A stretch of 11,761 nucleotides of DNA from an uncultured delta proteobacterium (lineage in GTDB: Bacteria; RBG-13-61-14; DRUE01), in assembly GCA_903930515.1 (NCBI GenBank), contig CAIYYW010000227.1, positions 1 through 11,761 of the forward strand, written 5' to 3'. The first letter of the stretch is position 1; every line of letters starts with the position of its first letter. This document shows positions 1 through 7,942 of this stretch, one piece after another. The position numbers and the translations under genes are program-made. Below the pieces are notes generated by a model. That model did no database searches. It was not told the origin of the DNA and saw nothing but the letters and a program-made list of their open reading frames with translations.

Positions 1-1688
1 AGGGGGCGGCGCAGGCCCTGCTGAAAGGCAAGATTGTCGCCATCAAGAGCTTGGGCGGGTTCCAACTCGCCTGCGACGCGGAGAATGAAGAAGCGGTCCG
101 GATTTTACGCAAGCGCAAGGTTCGGGAGGACAAGCCCTTTGCGCTGATGTCGGAAGACTTGGATATGATCCGGCGCCATGCGCGGGTTTCGGGGGCGGAA
201 GCGGAATTGTTGCTCAGCCCGGAGCGGCCGATCGTGCTTTTGCAAAAATTGCCCGGGTCCTCCCTGTCCAAAAGCGCGGCCCCCGGTCAAAAATATCTCG
301 GGTTTATGATCCCATACACGCCCGCGCATCATCTCCTGATGAAAGAGAGCCGGATGGTCCTGGTGATGACCAGCGGGAACCTGAGCGACGAGCCGATCGC
401 GTATCTGGACCAGGAAGCAATGGTCCGGCTTAAGCGCCTCGCGGATTTTTTCCTCACCCACAACCGGCCGATCCATATCCGCTGCGACGATTCGGTGACG
501 CGCATATTTGATCAAAAGATATATCCGCTCCGGCGAGCGCGCGGCTATGTGCCCCGGCCGCTGGAATTGCAATTGCCGGAAAAAGGGGACCTGCTCGCGG
601 TGGGCGCTCATTTGAAAAATACCTTTGCCCTGACCAAATCCGGACAGGTGATTTTGAGCCATCACCTCGGCGATTTGGACAATTTGGAAACCCTGGCCGC
701 GTTTGAGGAAGGCATTGAACATTTCAAGCGCATCTTTGAGATTGAGCCGGAACTGGTGGTTTACGATCTCCACCCGGACTACCTTTCCACCCAATACGCG
801 CTCGCGCTGGACCTGCCCAGGCTCGGGGTGCAGCATCATTACAGCCACACCGCCTCTGTGATGGCCGAGCATAACCTTTCCGGACCGGTGATCGGGGTGG
901 CGATGGACGGGACCGGGTACGGAACCGATTCCGCGATCTGGGGCGGGGAATTTTTGATTGCGGATTATTTCGGGTTCAAGCGCAAGGCGCATTTGAGATA
1001 TCTGCCGATGCCGGGCGGGGAAAGGGCGATCAAGGAGCCGTGGCGGATGGCTATAAGCTGGCTGGATCAAATTTACGGAGAGAAACTATGGGAACTCCCG
1101 CTTGAATTCTTGAAAAATATCCCGCGCCCAAACGCCCGGTTCCTGCTCAGCGCCGCCAAACAAGGAATCAACTCCCCCCTCACCTCCAGTATGGGAAGGC
1201 TTTTTGACGCAGTCAGCGCCCTGATCAATTTACGGCTGGAGGCGAATTACGAGGGCCAGCCCGCCATTGAGCTGGAGATGATCGCGGACGACGCGAAGCA
1301 AGGCGCGTACCAATTCGGTTATTCTGAACAAGAGGATCAAATCCTGATTGACCCCTGCCCGGCCCTGGCCCGGATCGTGGAAGAACTCGGGAAAAAAGAA
1401 TCCCCGGCGAAAATTTCAGCGCGGTTCCATAACGGGGTTTCCCGGATGATCGTTGAGGTTTGCGAGCGGCTGCGGGAAAAAACCGGGATCAATCAGGTCA
1501 CGCTCAGCGGTGGAGTTTTCCAGAACTTCCGGCTATTATCACAGGCCACAGGCCTTTTGGGAAAAAAAACTTTTGCGGTTTATGTCCATCGCCAGGTCCC
1601 GGCCAATGACGGCGGGATCAGTTTGGGACAGGCGGTCGTAGGCCTGAGGAGGATGAAGGATGTGCTTAGCGGTGCCAATGAAGGTTGA
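1..1688 (+). CDS. hypF: Carbamoyltransferase HypF, 5'-truncated by window edge
   Basis: HypF transfers a carbamoyl group from carbamoyl phosphate, via carbamoyl-adenylate, to the C-terminal cysteine of HypE; this is the source of the CN ligands of [NiFe]-hydrogenases. The reading frame is open from base 3, so about 561 codons are visible. The family is usually about 750 aa, so the N-terminal acylphosphatase domain and zinc fingers lie outside. Seen in order: a YrdC-like domain (LGGFQLACDA at bases 51-80, TSGNLSDEPI, RRARGYVPRP) and a Kae1-like domain with the metal-binding HHYSH (bases 834-848), MDGTGYGTDSAIWGGE and, near the end, LSGGVFQNFRL. The TTG at base 51 is internal to the YrdC domain, where this codon is a conserved Leu, and is not the start. 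The 3' end overlaps hypC by 29 bases, and the hypC ribosome-binding site lies inside this gene. Identification is secure from motifs and neighbours. Confidence 0.97.
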   Translation, partial: GAAQALLKGKIVAIKSLGGFQLACDAENEEAVRILRKRKVREDKPFALMSEDLDMIRRHARVSGAEAELLLSPERPIVLLQKLPGSSLSKSAAPGQKYLGFMIPYTPAHHLLMKESRMVLVMTSGNLSDEPIAYLDQEAMVRLKRLADFFLTHNRPIHIRCDDSVTRIFDQKIYPLRRARGYVPRPLELQLPEKGDLLAVGAHLKNTFALTKSGQVILSHHLGDLDNLETLAAFEEGIEHFKRIFEIEPELVVYDLHPDYLSTQYALALDLPRLGVQHHYSHTASVMAEHNLSGPVIGVAMDGTGYGTDSAIWGGEFLIADYFGFKRKAHLRYLPMPGGERAIKEPWRMAISWLDQIYGEKLWELPLEFLKNIPRPNARFLLSAAKQGINSPLTSSMGRLFDAVSALINLRLEANYEGQPAIELEMIADDAKQGAYQFGYSEQEDQILIDPCPALARIVEELGKKESPAKISARFHNGVSRMIVEVCERLREKTGINQVTLSGGVFQNFRLLSQATGLLGKKTFAVYVHRQVPANDGGISLGQAVVGLRRMKDVLSGANEG

Positions 1689-1899
1689 GCGGATTGAAGG
1701 CGCCCTTGCAACCGTGAGCAGCGCCGGGATGAAAATGCGGGTGGACCTCAGCCTGACCCCGGAGGCGCGGGTGGGAGAATATGTGATTGTGCACGCCGGG
1801 TTCGCGATTGAGACGCTCCGACCGGAGGTTGCCGAGGAAACGCTGAAGCTGATGGAAGAGATGGTGAAGGCGGCGGAGGATTCCGGTGAAGTATCTTGA
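1660..1899 (+). CDS. hypC: Hydrogenase maturation chaperone HypC/HybG family
   Basis: HypC is a small chaperone that works with HypD to carry the Fe(CN)2CO unit and hand it to the hydrogenase large-subunit precursor. The 79-aa length is typical. The protein starts MCLAVPMKV, the family signature: after Met removal, Cys2 becomes the N-terminal iron-binding cysteine. This fixes the start at 1660. The VHAGFAI motif (residues 44-50, with His45) is the second conserved block, followed by an acidic helical tail. A strong Shine-Dalgarno sequence, GAGGAGG at 1646-1652, lies 7 bases upstream, inside the end of hypF. The gene overlaps hypF by 29 bases and hypD by 14, which suggests translational coupling. 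HypC paralogues (HybG, HupF) specific to one hydrogenase cannot be told apart here. Confidence 0.97.
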   Translation: MCLAVPMKVERIEGALATVSSAGMKMRVDLSLTPEARVGEYVIVHAGFAIETLRPEVAEETLKLMEEMVKAAEDSGEVS

Positions 1900-2977
1900 G
1901 GAATTCCGGAACCCGGGGTTGGCGCAAAAACTTGCGCGCAGGATCCGGGAGGTCGCGGGCAAGGAGCCGATCAACCTGATGGAAGTGTGCGGCACGCACA
2001 CTATGTCCATCCATAAATTCGGGATCAAGGGACTGCTTCCGCAAAATATCCGGCTGATCTCCGGACCGGGCTGCCCGGTCTGCGTCACTCCCAATCCTTA
2101 CCTGGACCGCGCGATCAGCCTCAGCCTGAAGAAAAATGTCCTGATCGCCACCTTCGGCGATATGCTTCGGGTGCCCGGCTCCACCCGCAGCCTGGAGCAG
2201 GTCCGCGCCCAGGGCGGAAGGGTGAAAATGGTTTACTCGCCGATAGACGCCCTGAATCTGGCCACGGAAAATCCAGGGATTCAGGTGGTTTTCCTGGCCG
2301 TGGGATTCGAGACCACCTCGCCCACCATCGCCGCCACGGTTTGGGAGGCCGAGCAAAAAGGGATTGAAAATTTCCTCGTCCTGGTCGGACACAAACTGAT
2401 CCCGCCGGCGATGAAGGCGCTGGTGGCAGACCCGCGGATCAAGATCAGCGGGTTCCTCTGCCCGGCCCATGTCAGTGCGATCATCGGACTTGAGCCTTAT
2501 CAATTCTTGGCGCGCGATTATAAAATACCCTGCGTGGTCGTCGGATTTGAGCCCCTGGATATTCTTCAGGGAATCCTGATGCTGGCGGAGATGATCGTTT
2601 CCGGAAAGGCGGAAGTGCAGAACCAATACCGGAGGGTGGTGAGACCGCAGGGCAACCGGAAGGCTCAGGAAATTTTGGATAAGACTTTTGAGCCGGCCGA
2701 TTCGGAATGGCGCGGGCTGGGAAAAATCCCGAGCAGCGGATGCCGGCTCAAGCCCGAGCTTGGGCATCGGGACGCGGAACAGGCGATCGCGGTGGAAGTG
2801 GAGCCGGCCAAAGAGCATCGGGGATGCAAGTGCGGAGAGGTCTTGCAAGGACTGATTGAGCCGCCCCGGTGCCCGCTTTACGGAAGGGCCTGCAACCCGG
2901 AAAAGCCGATCGGGCCGTGTATGGTTTCTTCGGAAGGAACCTGCGCCGCGTATTTTAAATATCAGGGGGCGCGATGA
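1886..2977 (+). CDS. hypD: Hydrogenase maturation iron-sulfur protein HypD
   Basis: HypD is the [4Fe-4S] scaffold protein on which, with HypC, the Fe(CN)2CO group is assembled. The 363-aa length matches the family. Visible signatures are MEVCGTHT (Cys35), GPGCPVCVTP (Cys63 and Cys66, a redox-active CxxC), the FGDMLRVPGS block (residues 90-99) and a cysteine-rich C-terminal third (Cys286, 314, 316, 329, 336, 345, 353) containing the cluster ligands, e.g. PRCPLYGRAC and GPCMVSSEGTC. The start is GTG at 1886, supported by GGAGG at 1875-1879 six bases upstream; there is no better in-frame ATG. It overlaps hypC by 14 bases and shares an ATGA 4-base overlap with hypE, so the three are almost certainly translated from one message. 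Assignment is firm. Confidence 0.97.
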   Translation: MKYLEEFRNPGLAQKLARRIREVAGKEPINLMEVCGTHTMSIHKFGIKGLLPQNIRLISGPGCPVCVTPNPYLDRAISLSLKKNVLIATFGDMLRVPGSTRSLEQVRAQGGRVKMVYSPIDALNLATENPGIQVVFLAVGFETTSPTIAATVWEAEQKGIENFLVLVGHKLIPPAMKALVADPRIKISGFLCPAHVSAIIGLEPYQFLARDYKIPCVVVGFEPLDILQGILMLAEMIVSGKAEVQNQYRRVVRPQGNRKAQEILDKTFEPADSEWRGLGKIPSSGCRLKPELGHRDAEQAIAVEVEPAKEHRGCKCGEVLQGLIEPPRCPLYGRACNPEKPIGPCMVSSEGTCAAYFKYQGAR

Positions 2978-3981
2978 ATAAGGACCAAATCCTGCTCGGA
3001 CACGGAGACGGCGGAAGACTGACCAGGAATCTGGTTGAGGATATTTTCGCCAAGGCCTTTGCCAACCCCGCGCTGAAGCCGCTCGCGGACGCGGCCTTGA
3101 TCAGGTTCGGCCGCGCCCAACTCGCCTTTACCACCGACTCCTATGTGGTGAAGCCGATTTTTTTCCCGGGCGGAGACATCGGCCAGCTGGCCGTGTTCGG
3201 CACCTGCAATGACCTGGCCGTGATGGGATCGAAACCGGTTTATCTTTCCTGCGGGTTCATCCTGGAAGAAGGGCTGGAACTGGACACGCTGAAAAAAGTG
3301 GTCGGGTCAATGAAGCTCTCCGCGCAAAAAGCCGGGGTGAAGCTGGTGACCGGAGACACCAAGGTGGTGGAGCGGGGAAGCGGGGACAAAATTTTCATCA
3401 ATACCGCGGGCATCGGAGAACGGTTGGCTTGGCCAAGTATGGGCTCCCGGCTCAAACCCGGAGATGAAATCCTTTTGAGCGGAACGGTCGGCGATCACGG
3501 GATTGCGGTCCTGTGCGCCCGCGGGGAGCTGAAATTTTCCCTGCCGGTGGAGAGCGATTGCGGCCCGGTCTGGCCGATGGTCAAGGCGCTGCGCCGTTCC
3601 GGGATCAAGGTCAAGTGGATGCGCGACCCGACTCGCGGGGGCGTGGCCGGGGCGCTCAACGAGCTGGCCAATGGCCGCGATTTTGGGATTGAGGTGTTTG
3701 AGGATAAAATCCCGCTCACCCCGGCGGTGGATTCCGCCTGCGAGGTGTTGGGATTGGATCCGCTTTACCTGGCCAATGAGGGCAAGGTGATTTGCATAGT
3801 TCAGAAAGGGCAAGCCGAACCAGCCAGAAAGATTCTCAGAAAGTTTAATTCCGGCCGATCCGCGGAAATTTTTGGCAGGGTGATTCCAGACCCCAAAGGA
3901 AAAGTGATCGCCAAAACCGGCATCGGCGGCGCCCGGATGCTGTCAATGCCGGCGGGAGCGCCGCTGCCAAGAATTTGTTAA
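2974..3981 (+). CDS. hypE: Hydrogenase maturation protein HypE (carbamoyl dehydratase)
   Basis: HypE accepts the carbamoyl group from HypF on its C-terminal cysteine and dehydrates it with ATP to a thiocyanate, then passes the cyanide to the iron on HypC-HypD. The 335-aa protein shows the N-terminal GHGDGGR motif (residues 9-15), an ATP-binding AIRS-type fold (TTDSYVV, GDIGQLAVFGTCNDLAVMG, VTGDTKVV), RDPTRGGVAGALNE in the second half, and ends exactly in PRIC, so the acceptor Cys335 is the last residue. An intact C-terminus of this kind argues for a working enzyme. The ATG overlaps the hypD stop as ATGA, with AGGGGG at 2964-2969 as ribosome-binding site. Only 15 bases separate it from the next gene. 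Confidence 0.98.
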   Translation: MNKDQILLGHGDGGRLTRNLVEDIFAKAFANPALKPLADAALIRFGRAQLAFTTDSYVVKPIFFPGGDIGQLAVFGTCNDLAVMGSKPVYLSCGFILEEGLELDTLKKVVGSMKLSAQKAGVKLVTGDTKVVERGSGDKIFINTAGIGERLAWPSMGSRLKPGDEILLSGTVGDHGIAVLCARGELKFSLPVESDCGPVWPMVKALRRSGIKVKWMRDPTRGGVAGALNELANGRDFGIEVFEDKIPLTPAVDSACEVLGLDPLYLANEGKVICIVQKGQAEPARKILRKFNSGRSAEIFGRVIPDPKGKVIAKTGIGGARMLSMPAGAPLPRIC

Positions 3982-3996
3982 GCGGGGATTGAAACT

Positions 3997-5685
3997 TTGA
4001 GCAAGACTGAAAACAATATCCAGGGAGAGCTTGCCCGGCAACCCCTGACCGAAACCATCGGCCGGATTTATTCCGAGCGGCGGACCGGGGAGCTGACCCT
4101 CCAGGCAAAAAAAACCGAGTATAAAATCTATTTCCTCAAGGGAATCCCGGTAAATGCCCAATCGCCCCTCTCTTCCGACCATCTGCTTGAATTTATGGTC
4201 TCGCTCGGACAACTGGACCGGGACGATGTCCCCCGGCTCAGGGATATGATCAAAGGGGGGATGGAAACCGATCACGCTTTGCTCCAGATGGGAATTATTG
4301 ACAGCGATAAGCTTTATCATTTGAAACAACTGCTGGTCCGGGAAATACTGATCCGCGCCGGCGGTCTCCAGGAGGGCAAATATCAATTCCAGGCCCGCGA
4401 AAATTTTATCGACCGGATCCCGCTCTACGATCTCAGCCCGATGGACATTATTTATGAAGCGATCACCCGACATCACCTTTCCGCGCTCCCGGCCAAAATG
4501 CAGAAAATGGCAAAAACCCGGGTCCGGCTCAATCCCGCGATCAGCGAGTTGCAGAGCCTGCCCGAAATCTTTTATCAGCGGACCTATTTGCTAGACGATT
4601 TCAAGAACGAAATGACGGTGGAGCGCGCCATCAGTTTCCTGATCAACGAATTCCACGACATCGCCCAAGCCATGATTTTTCTTTATGTGATGATGATCAC
4701 CGGCGTCCTGTTGGTCAGAGAAGAACAACCGGCGCCGGAAACACCCCGCGAAAGAAAACCGGCCAAGCCGGCCCGCGGAGTGGAACGGGTCCGGGAAGCC
4801 CCGGTCCGGGAGCCCAAGAAGGACACGGCCGGAACCGACTATATTTATGTGCACAGGAAAAAATCCCGGCGGCCCAAAGCAACCGCGCCCAGGCCCGAAC
4901 CGGGGGCAAAGGCAGGGCCAACCCCCGGCCCGGCTTCTCCGGAGCAAATGCAGCCGGAACCAGGATCGCCTGGTTTGGAAAAATCCCGCAAGCTGGAATT
5001 GCTGGAGAGCAAAATCCGGTCCACCAGCGATTATTTCCAGATCCTCGGGATCAAGCCGGACGCTCCGGTTTCGGAGGTGGAAAATGTTTACCATCAAATC
5101 CTGGGGCAATTTGAGCTGGAGGAGATGATCAAGGGAGATGATCCGGAGTTGAGCCGGCGGGCGTCTGAAGTCAAGGAGACGATCCGGAAGATCATCAACA
5201 CTTTAGGCAACCCGGAAGACCGGAACCAGTATGAGATGAGCGTTTACCGGGACGAGCTGAAGCGGGCCTGGAACCTGGATTTTAAAAAGGCTTTGGCGCG
5301 AAAACAGTTCGAGCGAGGGAAATGGTATCTTGAACATAACCGGCCGGATTTCTCCTTGGAAAGGTTTGAGCAGGCGGTGGAGCTTGATCCGGAAGTCGCG
5401 GACCATTATGCTTATTACGGTTGGGCTTTGTGCCGATCCGGCAAAGGAACCGCGGCGGAAATTGACGGATATTTGAAACAGGCGGTCCGGCAGAACCCCC
5501 GCGCGGACACCGCTTATTATTTCCTCGGCCTGATCGCCAAGCGCGAGCAGGCGGAGAACCTGGCGGAAGAATATCTGCGAAAGGCCATCACCGTCAACCC
5601 CAACAACGCGGGGGCGCGCCGCGAGTTGGACAGCATTGAGAAACACCGGAAGCAAGGCCTTTTTGGAAAATTGTTCAAGAGATAA
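3997..5685 (+). CDS. PATAN/DUF4388-like protein with degenerate J-like segment and TPRs
   Basis: A 562-aa multidomain protein of unknown specific role. Residues about 8-160 ([21 protein letters not shown]..., ending [17 protein letters not shown]) resemble the PATAN/DUF4388 domain found in delta-type regulatory and signalling proteins. Residues 180-245 look like the helical segment that often follows it. A Pro/Arg/Lys-rich linker spans about 243-328. Residues 344-420 ([25 protein letters not shown]) resemble a DnaJ J domain, but the HPD tripeptide needed to stimulate Hsp70 is absent. Residues 430-545 form about three TPRs ([23 protein letters not shown] and following), and the end is basic (GLFGKLFKR). 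The start is TTG, with GGGGA at 3984-3988 at good spacing. There is no signal peptide, and the hydrophobic stretch at 225-240 is probably a packed helix. It sits 15 bases after hypE and 17 before hisI. An adaptor or scaffold role is inferred from the domains only. Confidence 0.85.
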   Translation: MSKTENNIQGELARQPLTETIGRIYSERRTGELTLQAKKTEYKIYFLKGIPVNAQSPLSSDHLLEFMVSLGQLDRDDVPRLRDMIKGGMETDHALLQMGIIDSDKLYHLKQLLVREILIRAGGLQEGKYQFQARENFIDRIPLYDLSPMDIIYEAITRHHLSALPAKMQKMAKTRVRLNPAISELQSLPEIFYQRTYLLDDFKNEMTVERAISFLINEFHDIAQAMIFLYVMMITGVLLVREEQPAPETPRERKPAKPARGVERVREAPVREPKKDTAGTDYIYVHRKKSRRPKATAPRPEPGAKAGPTPGPASPEQMQPEPGSPGLEKSRKLELLESKIRSTSDYFQILGIKPDAPVSEVENVYHQILGQFELEEMIKGDDPELSRRASEVKETIRKIINTLGNPEDRNQYEMSVYRDELKRAWNLDFKKALARKQFERGKWYLEHNRPDFSLERFEQAVELDPEVADHYAYYGWALCRSGKGTAAEIDGYLKQAVRQNPRADTAYYFLGLIAKREQAENLAEEYLRKAITVNPNNAGARRELDSIEKHRKQGLFGKLFKR

Positions 5686-5702
5686 CACAGGGAGGACCGG
5701 AA

Positions 5703-6041
5703 ATGCCTGACTACCAGGAAATGATCGGCAAAATCAAATTTGACCAAAACGGCCTGGTCCCGGCCATCGCCCAGGACCTTTGCAACCAGCAAGTCCTGAT
5801 GCTCGCGTATATGAACCCGGAGTCGTTACGGCTCACGCTTGAGACCGGCTATTGCACCTACTGGAGTCGGTCGCGCAAGACCCTCTGGAAAAAGGGGGAG
5901 AGCAGCGGGAACCTGCAGAAGGTGAAAGAAATATTTTATGACTGCGACGCGGACGCCATCCTGATCCTGGTTGAACAAACCGGCCCCGCCTGCCATACCG
6001 GAAACCGCAGTTGCTTTTACCGGAGGATTGACCGGGACTAA
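5703..6041 (+). CDS. hisI: Phosphoribosyl-AMP cyclohydrolase
   Basis: HisI opens the purine ring of phosphoribosyl-AMP, the third step of histidine biosynthesis, in the cytoplasm. The 112-aa protein is the stand-alone form; the HisE pyrophosphohydrolase domain that is fused in enterobacteria is absent. The signature runs YWSRSR (residues 53-58), [10 protein letters not shown], then DCDADA (Asp80, Asp82, Asp84 for Mg2+; Cys81) and [12 protein letters not shown] (Cys97 and Cys104). Cys81, Cys97 and Cys104 have the 16- and 7-residue spacing of the known zinc-ligand cysteines. The ATG has GGAGG at 5691-5695, 7 bases upstream. No other his gene is nearby; it is the last gene of the + strand run and is convergent with the permease, whose stop is 32 bases away. 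Confidence 0.97.
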   Translation: MPDYQEMIGKIKFDQNGLVPAIAQDLCNQQVLMLAYMNPESLRLTLETGYCTYWSRSRKTLWKKGESSGNLQKVKEIFYDCDADAILILVEQTGPACHTGNRSCFYRRIDRD

Positions 6042-6048
6042 TTTTACC

Positions 6049-6082
6049 CGGGCGCCGCCCGATACCTGAATTTTCAAAATTC
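6049..6082. terminator. Possible bidirectional terminator between convergent genes
   Basis: The hisI stop and the permease stop face each other across 32 bases. A short GC hairpin (CGGGC at 6049-6053, GCCCG at 6057-6061, 3-base loop) is followed by the AT-rich perfect palindrome GAATTTTCAAAATTC at 6068-6082, which overlaps the permease stop. The position suits transcription ending for both genes. Neither side has a long T tract, so this is a weak candidate. Confidence 0.3.
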
Positions 6083-7795
6083 CATATTTTCCAAATTGTT
6101 GATCCCGGACCGGACCGGGAGGATCCAGCCTAAGATGGACACCAGCAGCACGATGATCCCGGCGCCGACCGCGCTGGGCCAGGCCCAATACGGGAGCAAG
6201 GTCTGATTATGTTGGGCAACGAAGAACAGGAAAGTGGGATAGGCCTCAACCACCACCACCAGGAAAATAAGGATCATCGCCGTGATCATATAAACGGCTC
6301 CGCCGAACCCGACCGCGATCTTGGCGGGATTTTCAATGAAGAAGCGCGGGAAGAGCGCACCGAAGCCCAGTGCCATCCCAACGATGGCGAAGCTGAGAAA
6401 AAAGATGGTGAGGGCGCTGACCCAGGCGACCAAGGGCGATACCCGGAGGTAGTGGTTGGTGAGCATAATCAGGGCCTCGGAGATCATCAGCAGGCAGGGC
6501 CAGCTCAGCCAGAATTTGCTCCAGAGAAACCTGCTCATTGAAATCGGAGCCGACTTGATGATCCAGAAATTACGCCCCTCCAGGCTGGTCATCGGGAACA
6601 CGAACCGGGCGCTCAGGGCGCTGAGCACGAACCCTGCCAGGCCCATATTCAAATAGCAGACCGCGTTCTTCAGCGCGAACTGGTCAAAGGGAATTTTATC
6701 TAACGGCAGCACCCGGAAATTGAAGACATAGATGATCATCAGGGCCGCGAGCAAAAACAGCTGCGACCACTGCCCGGCGTCCCGGATAAAGGTCTTCACT
6801 TCCTTCAACAGGATCTGCTTGAGCGAGGGATGGAAGGGGGAACTGAGCCAATCCAGAAGACCCTGGACCGCGGCGCTCCGGCTGATGATCGCCCGGCTCG
6901 CCTCCTGGGTCTTGGAATAGCCCTCGCGGTAAAGCCAGAGCCAGAGCCAGTAGGACAGGAACAGGGAAAAGGCCCCGGTGGAAATCAGCATTCCCAAAAA
7001 CTGCCCGGCGCCATCCCATCCTTGCCGGCTGAACCGGTAAAGCGACTCGCTCGCCCAGTAGCTGGGAAGCCAGACATTCATCGGCTGTTTCAAAGTGAGC
7101 AAAAATTCAAAAACCGTTTCCTGGGCCTCCGGGTTGACCAATCGCTCCGGCTGGATCAGACGGATCAAGACCACGATCATCGCGGCCGCGATGATGCTGA
7201 GCAAAAACAACAAGTCCCGGATCCGCCTGGCCGGAAAGGCGTTGACCAGGAGCAATACCAGGATATTCGCCAGCGCCGCGGGGATAAGCAGGAAGAAAAT
7301 CAGCACCGCCACGACCAACAGATAATAATTTATCCCCAGCCGGTATTCGGTCCCGAACGCGAACAGGATGGGAATCCCGAAAATGAACAACATCCAGCTC
7401 GACTCCAGCAGCCCTTCCAGGAACCGGCTTAAAAACAGGCTCTCCTGGTTCATCGGCAGGGCGTTGAGCAGTTCCAGGTCCTCGGCGACAAAAAAACTGC
7501 TTAGGCCGGTGACCAGGTTGGAAAAAATAAGCACGGAGAAAAAAACCAGGAACGCCAGGGAAAGCACCATCCGGTTGAGCAAGTCCCCGATCATCTCCAT
7601 CCCGGGGATCGGATCGTCCATCGCCACTTCCCGGAAATATCCGAACAGCCACCAGGACCCGAAATAGGTTCCGATTAAAAATATCCCGGCCAGGGCGAGC
7701 AGGAAAATGGTTCGTTTCCTGGCGCCGGGATCGCGGAAGGAATTCCTTGAAAGCTGAAACCGGGCAATGAATATCGCGGCTAAATCCCTGAACAT
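6074..7795 (-). CDS. ABC-exporter-type membrane permease, no ATPase nearby
   Basis: A 573-aa integral inner-membrane protein with about 12 hydrophobic segments, at roughly residues 30-53, 76-95, 134-148, 156-186, 194-214, 265-289, 345-360, 382-401, 427-448, 453-483, 493-519 and 538-560. It resembles the large, poorly characterised ABC exporter permeases of delta-type and related bacteria. The cytoplasmic loop EDLELLNALPMNQESLFLSR (104-123) and LEGRNFWIIKSAPISMSRFL (405-424) are the kind of 'lower half' loops seen there, probably contacting an ATPase. It has no ATP-binding domain and no signal peptide. The next gene on the same strand is dxs, so the partner ATPase must be encoded elsewhere. 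The N-terminal MFRDLAAIFIARFQLSRNSF is amphipathic and typical. Substrate is unknown. Membrane protein certain; ABC family membership likely. Confidence 0.85.
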   Translation of the reverse strand: MFRDLAAIFIARFQLSRNSFRDPGARKRTIFLLALAGIFLIGTYFGSWWLFGYFREVAMDDPIPGMEMIGDLLNRMVLSLAFLVFFSVLIFSNLVTGLSSFFVAEDLELLNALPMNQESLFLSRFLEGLLESSWMLFIFGIPILFAFGTEYRLGINYYLLVVAVLIFFLLIPAALANILVLLLVNAFPARRIRDLLFLLSIIAAAMIVVLIRLIQPERLVNPEAQETVFEFLLTLKQPMNVWLPSYWASESLYRFSRQGWDGAGQFLGMLISTGAFSLFLSYWLWLWLYREGYSKTQEASRAIISRSAAVQGLLDWLSSPFHPSLKQILLKEVKTFIRDAGQWSQLFLLAALMIIYVFNFRVLPLDKIPFDQFALKNAVCYLNMGLAGFVLSALSARFVFPMTSLEGRNFWIIKSAPISMSRFLWSKFWLSWPCLLMISEALIMLTNHYLRVSPLVAWVSALTIFFLSFAIVGMALGFGALFPRFFIENPAKIAVGFGGAVYMITAMILIFLVVVVEAYPTFLFFVAQHNQTLLPYWAWPSAVGAGIIVLLVSILGWILPVRSGINNLENMEF

Positions 7796-7870
7796 CTTCT
7801 TTTTATTTAGGATGCCGGAAACCGGCGCTCGGATTCAAAAGCCGGACCCGGGCTCAAAATTCCTGGAATG

Positions 7871-7898
7871 ATTCTAGCGGGAAGCGCGCAAATTACAA
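7871..7898 (-). promoter_or_regulatory. Candidate sigma70-type promoter for the permease gene
   Basis: Read on the - strand, TTGTAA (7898-7893) and TAGAAT (7876-7871) are separated by 16 bases, giving 4/6 and 5/6 matches to the -35 and -10 consensus. It lies in the 147-base gap between dxs and the permease and would give a leader of about 70 bases. The leader contains a small GCCGG-TTT-CCGGC hairpin (7813-7825). It is a pattern match only. Confidence 0.35.
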
Positions 7899-7922
7899 GA
7901 AAGGGCTGACGGTTGAAAATTT

Positions 7923-7936
7923 GGCCGCGGCCGGCC
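7923..7936 (-). terminator. GC hairpin just after dxs, possible weak terminator
   Basis: Six bases past the dxs stop on the - strand lies GGCCG-GCCG-CGGCC (a 5-bp stem with a 4-base loop), followed by AAATTTT. Part of the sequence can pair in alternative registers because it is built of GGCC units. The T run is short, so termination would be partial at best; together with the candidate promoter downstream it would allow the permease to be expressed apart from dxs. Confidence 0.25.
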
Positions 7937-7942
7937 GGCATT

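Noticed and set aside
105-1070. A 321-codon open frame on the - strand opposite hypF
   Set aside because: Shadow of hypF; no recognisable domain.
1748-2848. A 366-codon open frame on the - strand opposite hypD
   Set aside because: Antisense shadow of hypC/hypD; low-complexity translation and no ribosome-binding site of note.
4669-4716. Possible transmembrane helix in the PATAN/TPR protein (residues 225-240)
   Set aside because: It is only about 16 residues and sits in a helical domain segment of the type that follows PATAN domains ([14 protein letters not shown]), so a buried helix is more likely.
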